From: Kangiellaceae bacterium
GTDB taxonomy: Bacteria > Pseudomonadota > Gammaproteobacteria > Enterobacterales > Kangiellaceae
Direction: 5' to 3'
Assembly: GCA_026196875.1 (NCBI GenBank)
Contig: JAPHTP010000094.1
Location: 1 to 64,000 of the forward strand
DNA: 64,000 bases
Positions 60,308-64,000 of this stretch are shown here, piece by piece. How positions within the stretch are numbered: the stretch's first letter is position 1; every line of letters starts with the position of its first letter. Made by a program: the position numbers and the translations under genes. Below the pieces are notes generated by a model, which saw only the letters and a program-made list of their open reading frames with translations, searched no databases and was not told the origin of the DNA.

Positions 60308-62626
60308 ATGTCGTTTGAAGCAGACGAGGAAATTCTACAGGACTTTCTGATCGAGGCAGGTGAAATTCTCGAGACTATGTCCGAGCAACTGGTGGCATTG
60401 GAAAATGAGCCGGAAGATATGGATCTCCTTAACGGAATTTTCCGAGGCTTTCATACCGTTAAAGGTGGTGCGGGCTTTTTAGCGTTAGAACCACTCGTCG
60501 AAATTTGCCATATCACCGAGAACATTTTCGATATTTTACGTAATGGTGAAAGAACCGCCGACGCTGATTTAATGGATCAAATTCTGCTCGCTTTAGATAT
60601 TATCAATGAAATGTTTGATGATGTTAGAAACGGCGAATACCCTACCAACGCAGATCCTGAGTTCTTAGAAAAGCTAGGCACTTACGCGAAAGCTGCATCC
60701 GATGAGGCTGCTCCAACACCGCAAGAACCGGAGCCGGCTCAAGATTTAGAAACTGTACAAACTGCAGAGCCCGCTTCTGCAGCGAGCGACGAAATCACTG
60801 ATGACGAATTCGATGCTTTACTTGATGAATTAAATTCGAATGGCAAAACTGAAACAGTAGCGGTAGCCCCGAAGAGTGAAGAGGCATCTGTTTCCTCCAG
60901 TGATGACATTTCCGATGAAGAATTTGAAGCGTTGCTCGATGAACTACATGGGGAAGGAAAGTTTAACGCGTCGGACGCTGCTGCCGCGCCTGAACCAGCG
61001 GCAACAACTCCTGCTAAAACAAGCCCTGCTGCGCCAGCTGATTCCTCGCAAGCGAGTGACGACATTACTGATGAGGAGTTTGAAGCTTTACTCGACGAGC
61101 TGCACGGTAAAGGCGGACAAGTATCTGTAAAAGAAGATAAAAAAGAAAGTGCGCCGGCGAAACCCGACACCAAACCTTTGGCTGATGATTCCGAGGCAAT
61201 CAATGACGACGAGTTTGAAGCTTTACTTGATGAACTTCATGGCAGCGGTAAAGGACCTTCGGTGGCAGAAGATAAACCTGAGGCTCCGCAAGCAAAACAA
61301 CCAGCTAAGCCAAAAGCCCCTGCTAAAAAAGCTGAACCAGCCAAACCAGCTCCTAAAAAGGCTGCACCGAAACCTGCAAGTGAGCCATCCAAGGCTAAAG
61401 CTGAGCCTAAAAAGCCGGTAGCTAAGAAACCTGCAGCGAAAAAGCCATCGGCAACCACAGTCACTGAAGCTACTGTGAGGGTAGATACCAAGCGGCTAGA
61501 CGATATTATGAATATGGTCGGTGAGCTAGTACTTGCTAGAAACCGACTAAAGACGCTCGGACAAACCAGTCAAGATGAAGATTTAACCAAGGCAATTGCC
61601 AACCTGGACATAGTTACCGGAGACCTGCAAGGCGCGGTGATGAAAACCAGAATGCAGCCGATTAAAAAAGTGTTTGGCCGTTTCCCGCGGGTAGTCAGAG
61701 ATTTAGCGCGCAGTTTAAAGAAAGAGATTTCTTTGGAAATGGTTGGAGAAGAGACAGATCTGGATAAAAACCTGGTTGAAGCGCTGGCAGATCCACTCGT
61801 CCATTTGGTGAGAAATTCCGTCGACCACGGCATTGAATCTCCCGATGAAAGAGTCGCTGCTGGAAAAACGCGGAGCGGAAAAATCATTTTATCCGCTGCT
61901 CAAGAAGGTGATCACATCCTGCTTTCCATTCAAGACGATGGTAAAGGAATGAACGCAGATCATTTGCGGAATTTGGCGGTGGAAAAAGGATTAATGGACA
62001 AAGATCAGGCGGATCGCTTAACCGATCAAGAGTGCTACAACTTGATTTTTATGGCCGGCTTTTCCACCAAAAAAGAGATTTCCGACATATCCGGGCGTGG
62101 TGTTGGGATGGATGTTGTTAAAACTAAGATTACGCAACTCAATGGTTCTCTAACCATCGAGTCCACTATAGGTGTTGGAACCAAGATATTAATTAAGGTT
62201 CCATTGACTTTAGCAATCTTGCCAACCTTGATGGTCAAAGTGAAGGAGCAATCTTTTGCGTTGCCGTTGACTTCGGTTAATGAAATTTTCCATCTTGACT
62301 TAACTAAGACCAACATTGTTGACGGTCAGCTGGTAATAGTGGTGCGAGAAAAGGCATTACCTTTATTTTTCCTGGGCGAGTGGTTAACTCTAAATCCCGC
62401 AGGAGGGGAAAGGGAAAAAGAAGGGCATGTGGTTTTAGTGCAAGTCGGCACACAGCGAGTAGGATTCGTTGTTGATTCTCTAATCGGCCAAGAGGAGGTA
62501 GTGATTAAGCCGCTTGGTAAATCTCTTCATGGAACACCGGGAATGGCTGGGGCTACCATTACAAGTGATGGTGGTATTGCATTGATCATTGATATTCCTA
62601 GCTTGCTAAAACACTACGCAAGTTGA
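60308..62626 (+). CDS. cheA: Chemotaxis histidine kinase CheA (motor-linked) with four FliM-like linker motifs
   Basis: Main chemotaxis kinase, 772 residues. P1 has His49 (FRGFHTVKGGAGF). No ordinary P2 is visible. In its place a long acidic/Ala-Pro linker holds four copies of D-[DE]-E-F-[DE]-A-LL-D-E-L at about residues 161-178, 199-215, 251-267 and 298-312. A Lys/Pro/Ala-rich stretch (about 325-385) leads to P3 (VDTKRLDDIMNMVGELVLARNRL), P4 (VHLVRNSVDHGIE; QDDGKGMNADH; GFSTKKEISDISGRGVGMDVV) and the CheW-like P5. 10 bp after cheZ. Confidence 0.96.
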   Translation: MSFEADEEILQDFLIEAGEILETMSEQLVALENEPEDMDLLNGIFRGFHTVKGGAGFLALEPLVEICHITENIFDILRNGERTADADLMDQILLALDIINEMFDDVRNGEYPTNADPEFLEKLGTYAKAASDEAAPTPQEPEPAQDLETVQTAEPASAASDEITDDEFDALLDELNSNGKTETVAVAPKSEEASVSSSDDISDEEFEALLDELHGEGKFNASDAAAAPEPAATTPAKTSPAAPADSSQASDDITDEEFEALLDELHGKGGQVSVKEDKKESAPAKPDTKPLADDSEAINDDEFEALLDELHGSGKGPSVAEDKPEAPQAKQPAKPKAPAKKAEPAKPAPKKAAPKPASEPSKAKAEPKKPVAKKPAAKKPSATTVTEATVRVDTKRLDDIMNMVGELVLARNRLKTLGQTSQDEDLTKAIANLDIVTGDLQGAVMKTRMQPIKKVFGRFPRVVRDLARSLKKEISLEMVGEETDLDKNLVEALADPLVHLVRNSVDHGIESPDERVAAGKTRSGKIILSAAQEGDHILLSIQDDGKGMNADHLRNLAVEKGLMDKDQADRLTDQECYNLIFMAGFSTKKEISDISGRGVGMDVVKTKITQLNGSLTIESTIGVGTKILIKVPLTLAILPTLMVKVKEQSFALPLTSVNEIFHLDLTKTNIVDGQLVIVVREKALPLFFLGEWLTLNPAGGEREKEGHVVLVQVGTQRVGFVVDSLIGQEEVVIKPLGKSLHGTPGMAGATITSDGGIALIIDIPSLLKHYAS

Positions 62627-62686
62627 TTTTGGTGCAAGTTTACCTTGGTTCCCGTTAATTTGAGTGTGTAGGAGAGTGGGAAATAC

Positions 62687-63784
62687 ATGGCAATCAAAGT
62701 TCTTATTGTTGACGATTCGCAATTCTTCTGTCGACGAGTTGGTTCCATACTGCATTCAGCCAGTGATATTGAAGTAGTAGGGATTGCTAACAACGGTCAA
62801 GAAGCTATTCAAAAAGCGCAACGACTGCAGCCTGACGTTATTACTTTAGACGTTGAGATGCCAATCATGGACGGTGTTACTGCGCTAAAACAAATTGTTA
62901 AGGTGTGTGACGCAAGAGTTTTAATGCTGTCGTCGTTAACCTACGAAAACGCCAAAATTACTTTAGACGCGCTTGACGCTGGGGCGACTGATTTCTTATT
63001 AAAATCTTACGAGTCACTTTCAACTGATAGTAGCGGTCTTGTGGTCCAGCTACAAAAGAAAATACGAGAGTTAGGTAAAGCTAAAAAATTCATACCTTCT
63101 AAACCGGTTGAAACTAAGTCCACATCGGCCCCGACAACGCCTTCGAAAGAAACGCCAACAGGTACTCCGGCTCGCCAAAGCTTGCGCTCGGATATCCGAG
63201 TTCAATTACCCAAGCAGACGAAGCTTGTCGCAATTGGTGCGTCAACAGGAGGTCCGGTAGCATTACAGAAGGTGCTTTCTCCTTTGCCGGCGAATTTTCC
63301 TTATCCAATTACTATCACCCAACATATGCCTGGTACTTTTACCGGTGCATTTGCCACTCGCTTAAATGGCTTGTGTCAGCTGAATATTGTTGAAGCGCAA
63401 GATGGTATGCCGTTGCAAAGCGGTCACGTTTATATCGCTCCCGGCGGCAAACAAATGGTATTTGATGGGACATCTGCGGCGCCTAGAGTACGTATTAGAC
63501 CCACCGATCCTCGGCTTCAGTTTTCGCCATCTGTTGACGTCACTTTTGGATCTGCGTCTAAAGTTCTTGGGGGCGATATACTGGCAATTATATTGACTGG
63601 TATGGGCGCTGATGGCACGGAAGGAAGTCGGTTGATCAAGGCTAAAGGTGGAAAAGTTTGGGCCCAGGATGAAGCGTCCTGTGTGGTTTATGGCATGCCT
63701 ATGTCGGTAACTAAAGCAGGATTAACGGATAGCCAGTTATCTATTGAGCAATTTGCTCCTGCATTGATGCGCGGTGGGCGCTAA
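62687..63784 (+). CDS. cheB: Receptor methylesterase CheB (motor-linked)
   Basis: Adaptation enzyme, 365 residues: receiver 1-125 with Asp55 (ITLDVEMPIMDG), a Thr/Pro/Ser-rich linker at about 145-175, and the esterase with Ser in IGASTGGPVAL (about 184-194), His in TITQHMPGTFTGAFATRLN, and Asp in LTGMGADGTEG. Adjacent to cheA of the same set; the cheR for this set is not beside it, so one of the two cheR genes in the window must serve it. GTAGGAGAG gives the ribosome-binding site. Confidence 0.96.
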   Translation: MAIKVLIVDDSQFFCRRVGSILHSASDIEVVGIANNGQEAIQKAQRLQPDVITLDVEMPIMDGVTALKQIVKVCDARVLMLSSLTYENAKITLDALDAGATDFLLKSYESLSTDSSGLVVQLQKKIRELGKAKKFIPSKPVETKSTSAPTTPSKETPTGTPARQSLRSDIRVQLPKQTKLVAIGASTGGPVALQKVLSPLPANFPYPITITQHMPGTFTGAFATRLNGLCQLNIVEAQDGMPLQSGHVYIAPGGKQMVFDGTSAAPRVRIRPTDPRLQFSPSVDVTFGSASKVLGGDILAIILTGMGADGTEGSRLIKAKGGKVWAQDEASCVVYGMPMSVTKAGLTDSQLSIEQFAPALMRGGR

Positions 63785-63798
63785 ACAGGCTATGTGAA

Positions 63799-64000
63799 AT
63801 GGACCGGCTTACGTTAATTGGTTTGATAGTCGCCGTTGGTGCCATTTTCGGTGGTCAACTCATAGAAGGCGGTTCAATAGATGCCCTGCTTGATTGGGCA
63901 GCATTTATCATTGTTGTAGGTGGCAGTGCCGGTGCTGTTATGATCCAGTCTCACAGTAACACTTTTTTGAAGGCATTAAAGATCTTTGGCTGGGTGTTTA
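63799..64000 (+). CDS. motC: Flagellar motor stator protein, MotA/MotC family (N-terminal part)
   Basis: First 67 residues of a stator A subunit running out of the window. MDRLTLIGLIVAVGAIFGGQLIEGG is the first transmembrane helix and loop, followed by AAFIIVVGGSAGAVMIQS (second helix), then LKALKIFGWVF. This matches the MotC/PomA-type start, and in Pseudomonas motC follows cheB here. 14 bp after cheB. MotC rather than MotA is inferred from context. Confidence 0.88.
   Translation, partial: MDRLTLIGLIVAVGAIFGGQLIEGGSIDALLDWAAFIIVVGGSAGAVMIQSHSNTFLKALKIFGWVF

Noticed and set aside
60739-61203. Long minus-strand Ser/Ala-rich open frame in cheA
   Set aside because: It is the antisense shadow of the repetitive Asp/Glu/Ala linker of CheA.
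1-64000. Insertion sequences, prophage, tRNA or rRNA genes
   Set aside because: No transposase, integrase, terminal inverted repeats or tRNA/rRNA-like sequence noticed anywhere in the window.

Overview
The window is one almost unbroken flagellar and chemotaxis island from a Gram-negative, polar-flagellate gammaproteobacterium. The evidence for this is a gammaproteobacterial RNase T gene at the left edge, the three-tier regulators FleQ, FleS and FleR, FlhF and FleN (MinD-like) placement proteins, sigma-54 (-24/-12) promoters ahead of rod, regulator and export genes, and sigma-28 promoters ahead of flagellin and cap genes. Base composition is moderately AT-rich. The order resembles Pseudomonas, Marinobacter, Shewanella and Vibrio polar-flagellum clusters. 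A marine Oceanospirillales or Kangiella-like lineage is possible, but I cannot name the species.

Layout. 1-403: end of rnt. 417-2136 (minus): flgN, flgM, flgA, transcribed away from cheV-cheR (2343-4124). 4428-15192 (plus): flgBCDEFGHIJKL, behind a sigma-54 promoter. 15199-17805 (minus): fliD-fliS-fliT plus a GNAT acetyltransferase, behind a sigma-28 promoter. 18083-22056 (minus): flaG and two flagellin genes, each flagellin with its own sigma-28 promoter and a long leader. 22380-22660: a regulatory interval carrying a candidate small RNA. 22983-27397: fleQ, then fleS-fleR. 27454-33215: fliEFGHIJ. 33483-43493: an additional chemotaxis system (STAS, CheY, CheA, two CheW, a six-PAS soluble receptor, CheR, CheD, CheB). 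43651-46043: an HsbA/HsbR/HptB-like partner-switching module. 46177-53652: fliKLMNOPQR-flhB. 53704-58256: flhA, flhF, fleN. 58336-63784: fliA and cheY-cheZ-cheA-cheB. 63799-end: start of a MotA/MotC-type stator gene.

How the parts work together. FleQ with sigma-54 should turn on fleSR and the early genes, and FleR with sigma-54 the hook and basal-body genes. FlgM is exported once the hook is complete, which frees FliA to transcribe flagellins and caps. FlhF and FleN set pole and number. Two complete CheA/CheB sets signal to the motor or to other outputs, and the Hpt/PP2C/STAS module is placed to feed the FlgM/FliA switch or a cyclase.

Most notable observation. Between fliC-2 and fleQ a consensus sigma-54 promoter (22398-22413) and an intrinsic terminator (22626-22655) define a plus-strand RNA of roughly 230 nt with no evident protein. 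It contains a 24-nt block complementary, with one G.U wobble, to the ribosome-binding site and start codon of fliC-1. It also contains two hairpins that each display the identical 7-nt loop CUGAGAA. The complement of that loop, UUCUCAG, recurs five times in the fliC-1 leader and three times (plus one near match) in the fliC-2 leader. The locus looks like a duplicated flagellin leader now transcribed from the opposite strand. I propose it as a sigma-54-dependent antisense regulator of sigma-28-dependent flagellin mRNAs. This is inferred from sequence only.
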